The notes: a model not told the origin generated them from the letters alone. DNA of 40,150 nt from JBOGIG01 sp050742455 (GCA_050742455.1 JBOGIG010000077.1:1-40150); one strand, 5' to 3'; counted from the stretch's first letter, positions 15,944-24,500 are shown. Translations and numbers: made by a program.

Positions 15944-16975
15944 TTGGCTCGAACCCTCTGGACCGGCTCACTGAGCTTTGGTTTGGTGAGCATCCCGGTT
16001 GGCCTGTATCCGGCCACCCAGGACAAGTCGGTTCATTTCAACGAGTTTCAAAAGGGCACCAGCTCCCGAATCGCCCACAAGAGGGTCAATCGGGACAGCG
16101 GGGATGAGGTTGACTACTCCGACATCGTGAAGGGCTACGACAGCGGTGACGGGAGGTTCGTCCTGCTGTCTGCGGAGGAACTGGAGGCGGTGGAACCAGG
16201 CCGGTCGCGCAACATCGAGGTCACCGATTTTGTCCAGCAGTCCGAGATCGACCCCATCTTTTATCGCACTACCTACTACCTGGGGGCGCGGGAAGAAGCG
16301 GGCTCCAAGCCCTATTCCCTCCTGCATCAGGCTATGAGGAGATCTGACAAGGTGGGCATAGCCACGATCGTTATGAGGTCCAAGCAATACCTGGCCACGG
16401 TGCGGGCCGACAAGGAGATCCTGGTGCTGGAGACCATGTACTTCGCCGACGAGGTGAGGGCTCCGGCCGAGAGCATCGGCTCGTCCAGCGATCAGCACGA
16501 ATTCGCCGGGCGTGAGCTTGATACTGCGGTGGCCCTGATCGACTCCCTCACCACCGATTGGGATCCCTACCGCTACCGGGACGACTATCGCCACCGCGTC
16601 TTGGATCTGATCGCCTCCAAGAACGATGGGCTCGCCCTACCTACCCCGCCCACACCCGATAACCGAGATAGCAATGTGTTGGATCTGATGGCGGCCTTGG
16701 AGCGTTCCCTGGAAGCATCGCAGGACCGTCGGTCCATACAGTCGCCGGGATCGTCACATCCGGGTCGGTCGGGCTCGGCACAGCGGCCAGGTGTTCGGGG
16801 TTCCGAGGAGTCGGATCCTCCGCCCGCATTTGACCCGTCGAGCCTGTCCAAGGCCGACCTGTACGAGCGGGCCAAGGATCTCGGCATCCAGGGCCGGTCC
16901 AAGATGGCCCGGCCTGAGCTGATCGAGGCCATTCGATCGGCCCTGTCCACCTCGGGCGCCTTGCGAGCTTCTTGA
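15944..16975 (+). CDS. ku: Non-homologous end-joining protein Ku
   Basis: Bacterial Ku forms a homodimeric ring on DNA double-strand ends and recruits LigD. The 343-residue protein begins MARTLWTGSLSFGLVSIPVGLY, the standard Ku opening, followed by the beta-barrel core (HKRVNRDSGDEVDYSDIVKGY, IDPIFYRTTYYLGAREEAGSKPY, EILVLETMYFADEVR). The C-terminal part is low complexity, then ends in a SAP-like motif (LSKADLYERAKDLGIQGRSK, MARPELIEAIRSA), a DNA-binding extension seen in some actinobacterial Ku proteins. The start codon is TTG 15944 with ACGGAGACC upstream. The LigD polymerase gene follows after 54 bp. Confidence 0.95.
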   Translation: MARTLWTGSLSFGLVSIPVGLYPATQDKSVHFNEFQKGTSSRIAHKRVNRDSGDEVDYSDIVKGYDSGDGRFVLLSAEELEAVEPGRSRNIEVTDFVQQSEIDPIFYRTTYYLGAREEAGSKPYSLLHQAMRRSDKVGIATIVMRSKQYLATVRADKEILVLETMYFADEVRAPAESIGSSSDQHEFAGRELDTAVALIDSLTTDWDPYRYRDDYRHRVLDLIASKNDGLALPTPPTPDNRDSNVLDLMAALERSLEASQDRRSIQSPGSSHPGRSGSAQRPGVRGSEESDPPPAFDPSSLSKADLYERAKDLGIQGRSKMARPELIEAIRSALSTSGALRAS

Positions 16976-17028
16976 AACCTGCGATCTGTTTGTTCCCGGG
17001 CGGTCATTCGAACCGGCGGGGCTGACGG

Positions 17029-17970
17029 GTGGCCAGCGCTGATCGGACCATCGTGTCAGTCGAAGGTCGTGAGTTGACCCTGTCCAACCTGGACAAGGTC
17101 TTGTACCCCGACGCCGGGTTCACCAAGGGTGACGTCTTGCGCTACTACGTGAGCATTGCCCCAGTTCTTCTGACCCACCTGCGGGGCCGACCTCTCACGG
17201 TCAGGAGATATCCCAATGGAGTCGACCAGAAGTCGTTCTTCGAGAAAAACAACGCTCGTTCTGCTCCCGAGTGGATCGACTCGGTTGAGGTGCCCAGCCT
17301 GGGGTCCAAGGGAGCCGGCGGCTCGGTACATCACGTGCTCGTCTCCGATCTGGCCTCCCTGACCTGGATCGTGAACCTGGCCAGCCTGGAACTGCACACG
17401 CCGATGTGGCGGTTCGAGGACGGTCGGCGCAGTTATCCCGACATGATGGTCTTCGACCTCGATCCAGGCCCACCTGCTTCGATCATCGAATGTTGCCAGG
17501 TGGCCCAGATCCTCAAGGACAGACTCGACGTCGAGGGCTTGATCGGGTACCCCAAGACCAGTGGTTCCAAGGGTCTGCAGGTCTACGTACCGCTCGACGG
17601 GGGCGAAGCCTGGGAAGGGGTGCATGCCCGAGCCCGGGACTGGGCCAGATCCCTGGAGCGGGCGCATCCCGGCCTCATTGTGTCCAACATGCGCAAGGAC
17701 CTGAGAAAGGGCAAGGTCCTGATCGACTGGAGCCAGAACAACGTGTCCAAGACGACCATCTCGCCTTATTCCCTGAGGGCTCGGTCCCGACCCACCGTAT
17801 CCACTCCTCTCACTTGGCCCGAAGTGGCCGAAGTGGTGGACGGGGCCGAAGTGGCGAACGGGGCAGGTGGGGCCGACGGGGTGGAGCCGAAATCGCTGAG
17901 CTTTGTGGCCCAACAGGTCCAGGACCGGGTGGCGGTGTTGGGCGACCTGTTCGAGGGTTGCGGGGCTTGA
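17029..17970 (+). CDS. LigD-type NHEJ polymerase/primase domain, stand-alone
   Basis: This archaeo-eukaryotic-primase-like polymerase adds nucleotides, preferably ribonucleotides, during end joining. The 313-residue protein carries only the polymerase domain: LSNLDKVLYPDAGFTKGDVL, RPLTVRRYPNGVDQKSFFEK, the catalytic FDLDPG (D143, D145), TSGSKGLQVYVPL, and KVLIDWSQNN with SPYSLRARSRPTVSTPLTW near the C-terminus. There is no nuclease or ligase domain attached, and no ligase gene in the window, so sealing must use a ligase coded elsewhere. The start is GTG 17029. A Glu/Val/Ala/Gly-rich stretch (about residues 265-290) is an unusual insert before the end. It is in operon-like order with ku. Confidence 0.93.
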   Translation: MASADRTIVSVEGRELTLSNLDKVLYPDAGFTKGDVLRYYVSIAPVLLTHLRGRPLTVRRYPNGVDQKSFFEKNNARSAPEWIDSVEVPSLGSKGAGGSVHHVLVSDLASLTWIVNLASLELHTPMWRFEDGRRSYPDMMVFDLDPGPPASIIECCQVAQILKDRLDVEGLIGYPKTSGSKGLQVYVPLDGGEAWEGVHARARDWARSLERAHPGLIVSNMRKDLRKGKVLIDWSQNNVSKTTISPYSLRARSRPTVSTPLTWPEVAEVVDGAEVANGAGGADGVEPKSLSFVAQQVQDRVAVLGDLFEGCGA

Positions 17971-18046
17971 TCCGGTGGCAAATCGAACGGGAGTCGGCTC
18001 TGGCAGTTGGCTCCGCCTGGCAATGCTCCTTCCTGTCTAAACTCCA

Positions 18047-18490
18047 ATGGTGCCCCAGGCCGACTGTCGCCTCGCCGGCGAACCCCGCAGCTCCGGATTG
18101 GCTCGGCGCTTCCTTGCTGAGCGCTTGGCAGCCTGGGGCGGACAGGAGTACGGGGATGCGGCGACTCTCCTGATCGGCGAGATGGTGGCCAATGCTGTGC
18201 TGCACGCCCGGACCGACCTAACCGTGCGCCTGAGCATGCACGACGCCGGCCTGCGAATCGAAGTATCCGACTTGTCCGATCGGCGCCCGGTGGTGCGGCA
18301 TTACTCCATGGAGTCCACCACCGGCCGAGGCCTGGGTCTCATCGATGAAATGGCCCAGAGGTGGGGGGTAACCGATGCCCCGCCGGGTTCGGGCAAGACG
18401 GTGTGGGTTGAACTGGATGCCGCCGCGATGGCGGGCAACCACGCCGGGGGAGCCACCAGCGGGACAAGTCAATCAGGTGGGGTGGGATGA
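18047..18490 (+). CDS. Anti-sigma regulatory factor, RsbW-like serine kinase (HATPase)
   Basis: A 147-residue GHKL ATPase of the HATPase_c_2 type. The N box is LLIGEMVANAVLHA, the G1-like segment IEVSDLSDRRPVVR and the G2 loop TTGRGLGLIDEMAQRWGV. These kinases bind a sigma factor and phosphorylate a STAS antagonist, switching partners in response to stress; some actinobacterial paralogs act without a known sigma factor. The tail is Gly/Ala/Ser-rich. ATG 18047 is assigned; a GTG right after it would work too. The next gene starts within its stop codon (ATGA), so the two products are probably made in fixed ratio. The STAS gene at 15025 is a plausible target. Confidence 0.85.
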   Translation: MVPQADCRLAGEPRSSGLARRFLAERLAAWGGQEYGDAATLLIGEMVANAVLHARTDLTVRLSMHDAGLRIEVSDLSDRRPVVRHYSMESTTGRGLGLIDEMAQRWGVTDAPPGSGKTVWVELDAAAMAGNHAGGATSGTSQSGGVG

Positions 18491-18972
18491 CGTCGGGTCC
18501 CGGGGGCGGTGATGTGGTCGAGGTGCACCTGCTGCGCCTGCCGGTTTCGCTGTGGGCCCGGACCCAGGAGCACGCCGATGGCCTCCTGCGGGAGTTTGCC
18601 CTGATTGCCGAAGCTCAACCAGCCGGTGAATGCCCCACCATCCCACGCCGCCTGTCGCTCCTGGTCGAGGAGCTGAACGCCCAGTACTCATCGATCACCA
18701 CCGAACAAGAGGCGATCCTGGCCAATGCGCTCAACGGCGGGCTGGCCGAGATCGACGACCTGGCCTTTCGGGTCCCAATTGATACCAGCTCTGCCTCGGT
18801 GCACCTTGACGAGCTTCTCGACGAGGCTGACCGGTACTGCCTGGCGGGCGAGCACTTGTTGACCTTTGCCAGCCCTCCCGACCAGATCGCCTTCAGGAAG
18901 TGGTACCTGGGGGAGTTTGTCAGCCAGATCGAGGGCCGGGCGCCGCTGGCCTGGCCCGACTTCCACCTCTAG
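18487..18972 (+). CDS. Conserved-looking unknown protein coupled to the RsbW-like kinase
   Basis: I cannot assign a named domain to this 161-residue protein. It is predicted mostly helical and acidic. Ordered, conserved-looking segments are RLPVSLWARTQEHADGLLRE followed by FALIAEA, then RRLSLLVEELNAQYSS, VHLDELLDEADRYCLAGEHL and FRKWYLGEFVSQIEG. No signal peptide or membrane segment is visible. It overlaps the kinase gene by 4 bases (ATGA), which argues for a shared role in sigma control, for example as a sensor, an adaptor or an antagonist. From memory, similar small proteins sit beside HATPase genes in other actinobacteria, but this was not checked. Confidence 0.65.
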   Translation: MTSGPGGGDVVEVHLLRLPVSLWARTQEHADGLLREFALIAEAQPAGECPTIPRRLSLLVEELNAQYSSITTEQEAILANALNGGLAEIDDLAFRVPIDTSSASVHLDELLDEADRYCLAGEHLLTFASPPDQIAFRKWYLGEFVSQIEGRAPLAWPDFHL

Positions 18973-19008
18973 ACGCCCTCAGGCGGACCTGATTATCCGG
19001 TGCCATCT

Positions 19009-19014
19009 GGGTAT
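19009..19014 (+). promoter_or_regulatory. Possible GGGTAT -10 element upstream of the small membrane protein
   Basis: GGGTAT ends 9 nt before the GTG at 19024, the same layout as the csbD promoter. There is no GTTT at the expected distance upstream, so the match is only to the -10 half. Confidence 0.25.
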
Positions 19015-19023
19015 CCTGTCGGT

Positions 19024-19533
19024 GTGTCCCGCCGCTGGTTCTCCCGTCGATGCGTGGGCCTTCACGTCCTCATGGTGGTGGTCGTGGTGGTGTTCATCGA
19101 ACTGGGTCTGTGGCAGGTTCGAAGAGCCGAGTCGGGCAATACCCTCAGTTACGCCTATGCCTTCGAATGGCCCTTCCTTGCCGGATATGCGGTTTACATG
19201 TGGTGGCAGCTGGTCCAGGACGAGCTGCGGCCCGAACGGGTCCGAAGCCGTTTGGTTCCCTTCGCTTCGCCCAGCAACCTCCCGGCCGGGTGGGCCCGCC
19301 GGGCTCGCGTCGATACCGAGGTGGGGGTTCATGACGAGGTCGGGTCCAGGTTGGGTGCAGATTGGCGCCACGATGATTCCAGCTCAACCCCCTCCGCTGT
19401 TTCCGGTCCTGACCAAGACGGGCGGGTGACGGTGCCTGCGAGCCACGACGAGACTGATGTTGACCTGGAGATGGCCGAGTACAACCGCTACCTGGCCGCG
19501 CTGAACGCCCAAAATGAGCCCAAGCGTTGGTGA
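19024..19533 (+). CDS. Actinobacterial SURF1-like/DUF membrane protein of unknown role
   Basis: About 169 residues. The start, SRRWFSRRCVGLHVLMVVVV, leads into a first membrane segment (VLMVVVVVVFIELGLWQVRR), then AESGNTLSYAYAFEWPFLAG and a second segment AGYAVYMWWQLV ending in QDELRP. The H.L.V...F..LG.WQ..RA pattern is a widespread actinobacterial family often annotated as SURF1-like or, wrongly, as a transcriptional regulator. The C-terminal ~80 residues are hydrophilic. GTG 19024 is preferred over GTG 19000 because homologous-looking sequence begins at the SRRW motif. It overlaps the DUF3817 gene (GTGA), a pairing I recognise as common in actinobacteria. Confidence 0.7.
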   Translation: MSRRWFSRRCVGLHVLMVVVVVVFIELGLWQVRRAESGNTLSYAYAFEWPFLAGYAVYMWWQLVQDELRPERVRSRLVPFASPSNLPAGWARRARVDTEVGVHDEVGSRLGADWRHDDSSSTPSAVSGPDQDGRVTVPASHDETDVDLEMAEYNRYLAALNAQNEPKRW

Positions 19534-19859
19534 CCACGGCACTGGGTCGATATCGGATAATGGCCTACGTCGTAGGTGTCGGATTGCTCATCCTGGTTCT
19601 GGTGGGAGTGCCGCTTCAGTACGCAGCCGGCGAGCCGGGAGTGGTCAAAGTGGTCGGACCAATTCATGGCTTCTTGTACATCGTCTACCTGATCACCGCC
19701 CTGGACCTGGCCCGCCGGCACCGGTGGCGGATCGGACGTCTGGCCGCCCTGGTTCTGGCCGGCTTTCTGCCGTTTCTGGCCTTTGTCATTGAACGGCGGG
19801 TGACGCGGGGGATCGAGTCCGACGAAGGAGCAGGGAAGGTCCAACCCTCACCCGCCTGA
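19530..19859 (+). CDS. DUF3817 family small membrane protein
   Basis: A 109-residue protein with three membrane segments: IMAYVVGVGLLILVLVGVPL, the G-P-I-H-G-F-LYIVYLITALDLA region, and ALVLAGFLPFLAFVIERRV. The VVGPIHGFLYIVYL motif is the DUF3817 signature. Function is unknown; relatives often end membrane-protein operons in actinobacteria. The start is GTG 19530, overlapping the previous stop codon. A TTG at 19527 is possible but redundant. It converges with lhr, about 100 bp apart. Confidence 0.85.
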   Translation: MTTALGRYRIMAYVVGVGLLILVLVGVPLQYAAGEPGVVKVVGPIHGFLYIVYLITALDLARRHRWRIGRLAALVLAGFLPFLAFVIERRVTRGIESDEGAGKVQPSPA

Positions 19860-19873
19860 TCCCTCGGGCCCAC

Positions 19874-19940
19874 CCGGGTCCAGCCTGGACCAGCCGGGCC
19901 CTTCCGGGTCCAGCCCGATCCAGGCCGGGCCGGCGGGCAG
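19874..19940. repeat. GC-rich repeated, self-complementary gap between convergent genes
   Basis: The unit CCGGGTCCAGCC occurs at 19874 and again near 19904, with a third, degenerate version after it. The first lies in a near-perfect palindrome with arms GGTCCAG (19877-19883) and CTGGACC (19885-19891). Lying between two convergent genes, it probably acts as a bidirectional, T-poor terminator. A separate 10-bp repeat, GTTCAAACCG, occurs at 19945 and again at the lhr 3' end. Confidence 0.45.
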
Positions 19941-19960
19941 TTTGGTTCAAACCGTCGTGT

Positions 19961-22900
19961 TCAAACCGCGGTGCGCACCCTGCGGCGGGCCGGGGGTTGG
20001 TCGGGGGATTCGATGGGGGCGCCGTCGCAGTAGGCGATCCGGTTGGTAAGCACGGCGGGGATACGCGGCCCGGGAGTAAGAATGCCGATCAGATTGAGGG
20101 GATCGGCGCCCGACAGTCGGACCATCTGGCCAGTGCGGGGCGTGCGGCGAATGGCTCGGAGTTCGGCCACGGCCTCGGGGAGGGCGTACTGCTCTCCGGA
20201 AAAGCCCGTGACGAAGCGTCCGCCCCTCACCGTCCCTCGGGCTTCCATGCGGCGAAGGGCCCACAGCACTTCTCTCCAGGCCAGGTCCAGCGTCTCCCGG
20301 GCCAGCAAATCCTTGAACACGATGCCCCACCGGGCCAGGAGCTGCTCGGCCACCGCTTCGGCCAGGGCGTCGGTATCGTCGGCGCATTGCCCTGCGGGTA
20401 GCAGGTACCAACGTCCCTGACCCAGAGGGCGCGATTGTGCTCCCTGACGCAGTGCGCTTCGCCGATGGCCCCGAACCCCGTGACGGTAACCTCGTGAAAG
20501 AGCATCTCGGCGGCGGCCGGCAAGCAACGAACGCACAGCGGCAAAGCCATCTGCCGTGACCAAGCCTCGTGACACCGCATCCCACAGGGCGCCGTCCACC
20601 TCGCTCGGCATCCGACCGGCAGCCAGGCCGATGTCGGCATGGAACAGCGCGCCATGCTGCGCCAAGGCATCGAGCACGTCGCGAGTAGCGCCTGCTTGGG
20701 GTTCGATTGGGCGGCCATCACCCCGGGCAGCTTGGATCAACCAACCCAGGTTCATGCGCTGAGTCAGGGTGATCGGCGTGGCTCGGGACGTGACCGTGCC
20801 GTTGCGGGAGCGCTCCGCCGATGGCGTCAGCTGCTCGTCATTGTCGTTGGTGCCACGAGGAGCAACCGTCGTGGATTGGCGGAGGCCCAGGCGGGTCCAG
20901 CCCACTTCTCCCGAGGAGCACAGCTCGTCGAGCCAGTTGGATTTGTAGTCCTGGATCCGGGCAGAGAGGATTTCGGACTCCCAAGCCGCTACGGGCACCT
21001 CGAATCCCTGGAGTTGCTCGATTACTTGCGATACCCCGGCCCGACCCTGGCGTCGGGTGTCGTCTGTGACCCGCTGCCAACGCAATAGGAATCTCATCAG
21101 GTCGCGGGCGCTTACCGGCTCTATCTCGCGCCGAAGGCGATGTTGGGTGTAGGCGTGGATGCGGGCCAAGAGGCGCCGGGAGCACCACTGCTCAGCGTCC
21201 AACTCGGGATCGAAGCGACCTCGGAGGACAAAGCCCTCCTGCTCCAGGCGGCCCAGGGCGATCGCCACCGTGCTGTGTTGGAGGTTGAGGACCTGGGCCA
21301 GGGATTCGGCCTGAACCGGACCCAGCGTGTCCAGATGACCCCGCAGCGCCACGGCGGCAACGTCGTCGCAATCCGGTGGCGGAGCCGACGGCGCCTGGGG
21401 GTGGGATCCGAAATAGGCGCTCGGATGCAAAGCGCCCACCGAGTCAGCCAGCTCGGTCGAGTACCACATGGGCTCGCCCCCAACCGTGACCAATGCTGCC
21501 CGGCCCGCTGCGGCCAGGAGGTCGAAAGCCTCCTGGCACTCCCGTCGGGGCCGGCACGCCACCAGGGCCATGAGCAGATCGTAAAGCTCGTCGGGACTAC
21601 GGATGTCGGGCTCGGCCTCGAGCCTTACCCGGCTGATGGCATCGGGATCCAGCGTGGAAAGGTCGCGGCCGTCGAGGGGAAGTCCTCGGCGCAAACTGAC
21701 GGCCCGGCTGCGTCGCTCCTCCAGCGGAGCGTCATCCAAGAAGGTGTAGGGCCGACCGTTGAGGATCTCATGCGCCAGAGGGGACGGTTCGGTGGTGTCG
21801 CGGCACGTGATTTTCACCGAACCATCCTCGATGGCTCGGACCAGATCCACGAGACCGTCAATGTCCATGGCCTCGTGCAGGCAGTCGTACATGGTCTGAC
21901 GCACCAGGGGGTGGTCGGGCAGATGGATAGGCCCGGTGGCGTTTTCCTGGCATGCGGCCAAAGCAGGGAACACCGCGGCCATGATGTCGTCGGCCTCCAT
22001 GCGTTGGATGGGGGGTGGGTTCTTGCGTCCCGATCGGAATCTGAGAACCACCAATGAGCGGTTGAGATTCCAACGCCACCGTGCGGTGAACATGGGTGAG
22101 AACAGACACGCCTGGCGCAGCACCGACTCCACCGTCTTGGAGGCCAGGAAGTCGGGAACCGAGTCCAAGGCGAAACTGTGCTGGGGTCCGAGGGACAACA
22201 ACACGGCGTCGTCGCTCGCCGCGGCCTGAAGCTCGAAGTCGAAGGACACGCAGAAACGCTTTCGCAGGGCCAGGCCGAAGGCCCGGTTTATCCTTCCCCC
22301 GTAGGGAGAGTGGACCACGAGTTGCATGCCACCAGTGTCGTCGAAGAACCGTTCGATCATCAGATGCTCGAACGTGGGCAATCCGCCCAGGGCCGTGTGG
22401 CCCACGGCCAGATAGCCAACGACCTGTTCGGAAACTTCGGGACCCACTCCACAGTGCCCCTCCACCCACCTGCGGGCCTCGGACCTGCTCGCATCGCTGC
22501 CCCCCAGGCGGGCTGCCACTCCGGCGCGCAGGTCGGAGACCTCCCTACTCAGCTCGTGCGTGCGGGCCGGGGCTTCGCCCAGCCAAAATGGCACCGAAGG
22601 CGGCGCCCCCTGGGCGTCAGCGACCCGGACCGTGCCCGGTTCCACCCGGCCGATCCGCCACGATGTGCTGCCCAGCAGGAACACGTCACCGGCCATCGAC
22701 TCGATTGCCCAGTCCTCGTTGACCGTGCCGACTAGGACGTCGTCGGGTTCAGCCACCACCCGGTAGTCACCGGTCTCGGGGATGGCCCCCCCCGATGTCA
22801 GAGCGGCCAGGCGGGCCCCTCGCCGGCCCTGGACCTCGTTGTTGATCCGATCCCGGTGAACGTGCGCGGCTCGTTGGCCCCGGCCGGTCTGGATGCCCTC

Positions 22901-24304
22901 GCAGACCAGTTCGATCACTTCGTCGAAATCGTCCCGGGCCAGGTCGGCGTAGGGAGCAGCCCGCCTGACCAGGTCGTAGAGCTCGTGCTCGTTCCACCGG
23001 CGGGCCGAGGTCTCGGCCACTATGTGCTGAGCCAGGATGTCGAGAGGGGCCACGGGAGGATGGATGGCGTCGAGCTGGCCGGCCCTGACTCCGGCCAACA
23101 GGGCGGCGCACTCCACCAGCTCGTCCCGGGTCATGGGGTAAAGGCGTCCTTTGGGCGTGGCGCCGCGGCTGTGACCGGAACGCCCTACCCGCTGTAGGAA
23201 AGTGGCCATGCTCCGAGGGGAGGCGATCTGGCAGACCAGATCGACTGGACCTATGTCGATGCCCAGCTCGAGCGAGGCCGTTGCCACCAGGGCCCGCAAG
23301 GCGCCCGATCGCAGGCGGTCCTCCACCTTGAGGCGGCGCTCCTTGGACAGGCTGCCGTGATGAGAGGCCACTACGTCTTCGCCCAATGCTTCGGCCAGTC
23401 GGTGAGCGATTCTTTCCGCCATGCGCCGGGTGTTCACGAAGATGATCGAAGTCCGGTGTTGGTTCACCAGTTCGGCAATGCGTGCCAAGACATCATCGAG
23501 CTGTTCCTGGGAGGCCACCGCCTCCAGTTCGGCCCCGGGAAGTTCTATGGCCAGGTCCAGTGCTCGCCGGTGACCGACGTCCACCACGGCGCAAAGCGGT
23601 TGGCCCGTGGCATCACTGCGATCCGGGCCGGCTCCGACCAATAGCCGGGCCACGGTGCGGATCGGTCTTTGGGTGGCCGAGAGCCCGATGCGCACCGGAT
23701 GACCGGGACAGAGGTGATCCAGACGTTCCAGGGTCAAGCTGAGATGCGAGCCTCGCTTGTCTCTCGCCACGGCGTGAATCTCGTCCACGATGACAGTGGT
23801 GACCGAGGACAGGATGGCCCGGCTGCGTTCTGCAGTGACCAGTAGGTAGAGGGACTCGGGTGTGGTAACCAAGAAATTGGGGGGCCGGCGGATCATCATG
23901 GCTCGGGCCGACGCCGGAGTGTCACCGTTGCGAACTTCCACTCTCAGATCCGGAGGGTTTAGGCCCATTGCCGTGGCGACCTGGGCGATCTCGGCCAGAG
24001 GGGCGCGAAGATTGTGCTGAATATCGACGGCCAGAGCCTTGAGCGGCGACACGTAAACGACCTGGCACTGCCCGGTCACGTCGGTTCCGGCGTCGGTGGC
24101 GCGGTAAAGCTGGTCGATGCAAACGAGGAAGGCGGCGAGCGTCTTGCCCGAACCGGTGGGTGCGGCGATCAGAGTGTCCAGGCCGGCCGATATGAGCGGC
24201 CATCCCTGGGCCTGGGCCGGAGTGGGACCGTCGGCAAAGCGCTCTTCGAACCAGGCCCTCACTGCGGGGTGAAAGTCACCAACCACGTCTTGTACCACGC
24301 TCAT
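19961..24304 (-). CDS. lhr: Large ATP-dependent helicase Lhr
   Basis: Lhr is a superfamily 2 3'-5' helicase and nucleic-acid translocase linked to DNA repair. The 1447-residue length matches actinobacterial Lhr. Motifs: Walker A APTGSGKT (48-55), YVSPLKALAVD, DEIH (174-177), LSATQRPI, TSIIFVNTRRMAERIAHRL, TASLELGIDIG and QRVGRSGH in the helicase core (about 1-480), then the winged-helix and Lhr-specific domains (EHLMIERFFDDTGGMQLVVH, HSPYGGRINRAFGLALRKRF). The C-terminal ~600 residues match the tetramerising Lhr-CTD, including LGRLEQEGFVLRGRF. ATG 24304 has GGACAGGA upstream. In mycobacteria lhr is induced by DNA damage, which fits the SOS-like site just upstream. No separate Lhr-linked nuclease or ligase gene is beside it. 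Confidence 0.95.
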   Translation of the reverse strand: MSVVQDVVGDFHPAVRAWFEERFADGPTPAQAQGWPLISAGLDTLIAAPTGSGKTLAAFLVCIDQLYRATDAGTDVTGQCQVVYVSPLKALAVDIQHNLRAPLAEIAQVATAMGLNPPDLRVEVRNGDTPASARAMMIRRPPNFLVTTPESLYLLVTAERSRAILSSVTTVIVDEIHAVARDKRGSHLSLTLERLDHLCPGHPVRIGLSATQRPIRTVARLLVGAGPDRSDATGQPLCAVVDVGHRRALDLAIELPGAELEAVASQEQLDDVLARIAELVNQHRTSIIFVNTRRMAERIAHRLAEALGEDVVASHHGSLSKERRLKVEDRLRSGALRALVATASLELGIDIGPVDLVCQIASPRSMATFLQRVGRSGHSRGATPKGRLYPMTRDELVECAALLAGVRAGQLDAIHPPVAPLDILAQHIVAETSARRWNEHELYDLVRRAAPYADLARDDFDEVIELVCEGIQTGRGQRAAHVHRDRINNEVQGRRGARLAALTSGGAIPETGDYRVVAEPDDVLVGTVNEDWAIESMAGDVFLLGSTSWRIGRVEPGTVRVADAQGAPPSVPFWLGEAPARTHELSREVSDLRAGVAARLGGSDASRSEARRWVEGHCGVGPEVSEQVVGYLAVGHTALGGLPTFEHLMIERFFDDTGGMQLVVHSPYGGRINRAFGLALRKRFCVSFDFELQAAASDDAVLLSLGPQHSFALDSVPDFLASKTVESVLRQACLFSPMFTARWRWNLNRSLVVLRFRSGRKNPPPIQRMEADDIMAAVFPALAACQENATGPIHLPDHPLVRQTMYDCLHEAMDIDGLVDLVRAIEDGSVKITCRDTTEPSPLAHEILNGRPYTFLDDAPLEERRSRAVSLRRGLPLDGRDLSTLDPDAISRVRLEAEPDIRSPDELYDLLMALVACRPRRECQEAFDLLAAAGRAALVTVGGEPMWYSTELADSVGALHPSAYFGSHPQAPSAPPPDCDDVAAVALRGHLDTLGPVQAESLAQVLNLQHSTVAIALGRLEQEGFVLRGRFDPELDAEQWCSRRLLARIHAYTQHRLRREIEPVSARDLMRFLLRWQRVTDDTRRQGRAGVSQVIEQLQGFEVPVAAWESEILSARIQDYKSNWLDELCSSGEVGWTRLGLRQSTTVAPRGTNDNDEQLTPSAERSRNGTVTSRATPITLTQRMNLGWLIQAARGDGRPIEPQAGATRDVLDALAQHGALFHADIGLAAGRMPSEVDGALWDAVSRGLVTADGFAAVRSLLAGRRRDALSRGYRHGVRGHRRSALRQGAQSRPLGQGRWYLLPAGQCADDTDALAEAVAEQLLARWGIVFKDLLARETLDLAWREVLWALRRMEARGTVRGGRFVTGFSGEQYALPEAVAELRAIRRTPRTGQMVRLSGADPLNLIGILTPGPRIPAVLTNRIAYCDGAPIESPDQPPARRRVRTAV

Positions 24305-24327
24305 TCCTGTCCAAGCTATCAGTAAGT

Positions 24328-24343
24328 GAGAACATACGTTCGA
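24328..24343 (-). promoter_or_regulatory. LexA (SOS) box candidate upstream of lhr
   Basis: On the minus strand the site reads TCGAACGTATGTTCTC. Its inner 14 bases match the Gram-positive SOS consensus CGAACRNRYGTTYC at 13 of 14 positions, and one half-site equals the mycobacterial TCGAAC. It starts 24 bp before the lhr ATG, where LexA would block the promoter. It could also influence the divergent histidine kinase gene, about 160 bp away. Confidence 0.7.
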
Positions 24344-24500
24344 TCTGTCCGGCCCCGTATCGGTCGGTCGGCGCCCATTCTAAAGTTCCCGCTACCCCCT
24401 GCCGAAATTCAGGTTATGGCCCGATTCGGTTCTCTCTGACCACGGCCGTCGCTACTAGGTGGGTCCGGCATCCAATGCAAGCTCGGGAAGGCGAAGAGCA

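Noticed and set aside
21140..22057. 305-codon plus-strand frame within lhr
   Set aside because: Antisense shadow in high-GC coding DNA; lhr is intact on the other strand.
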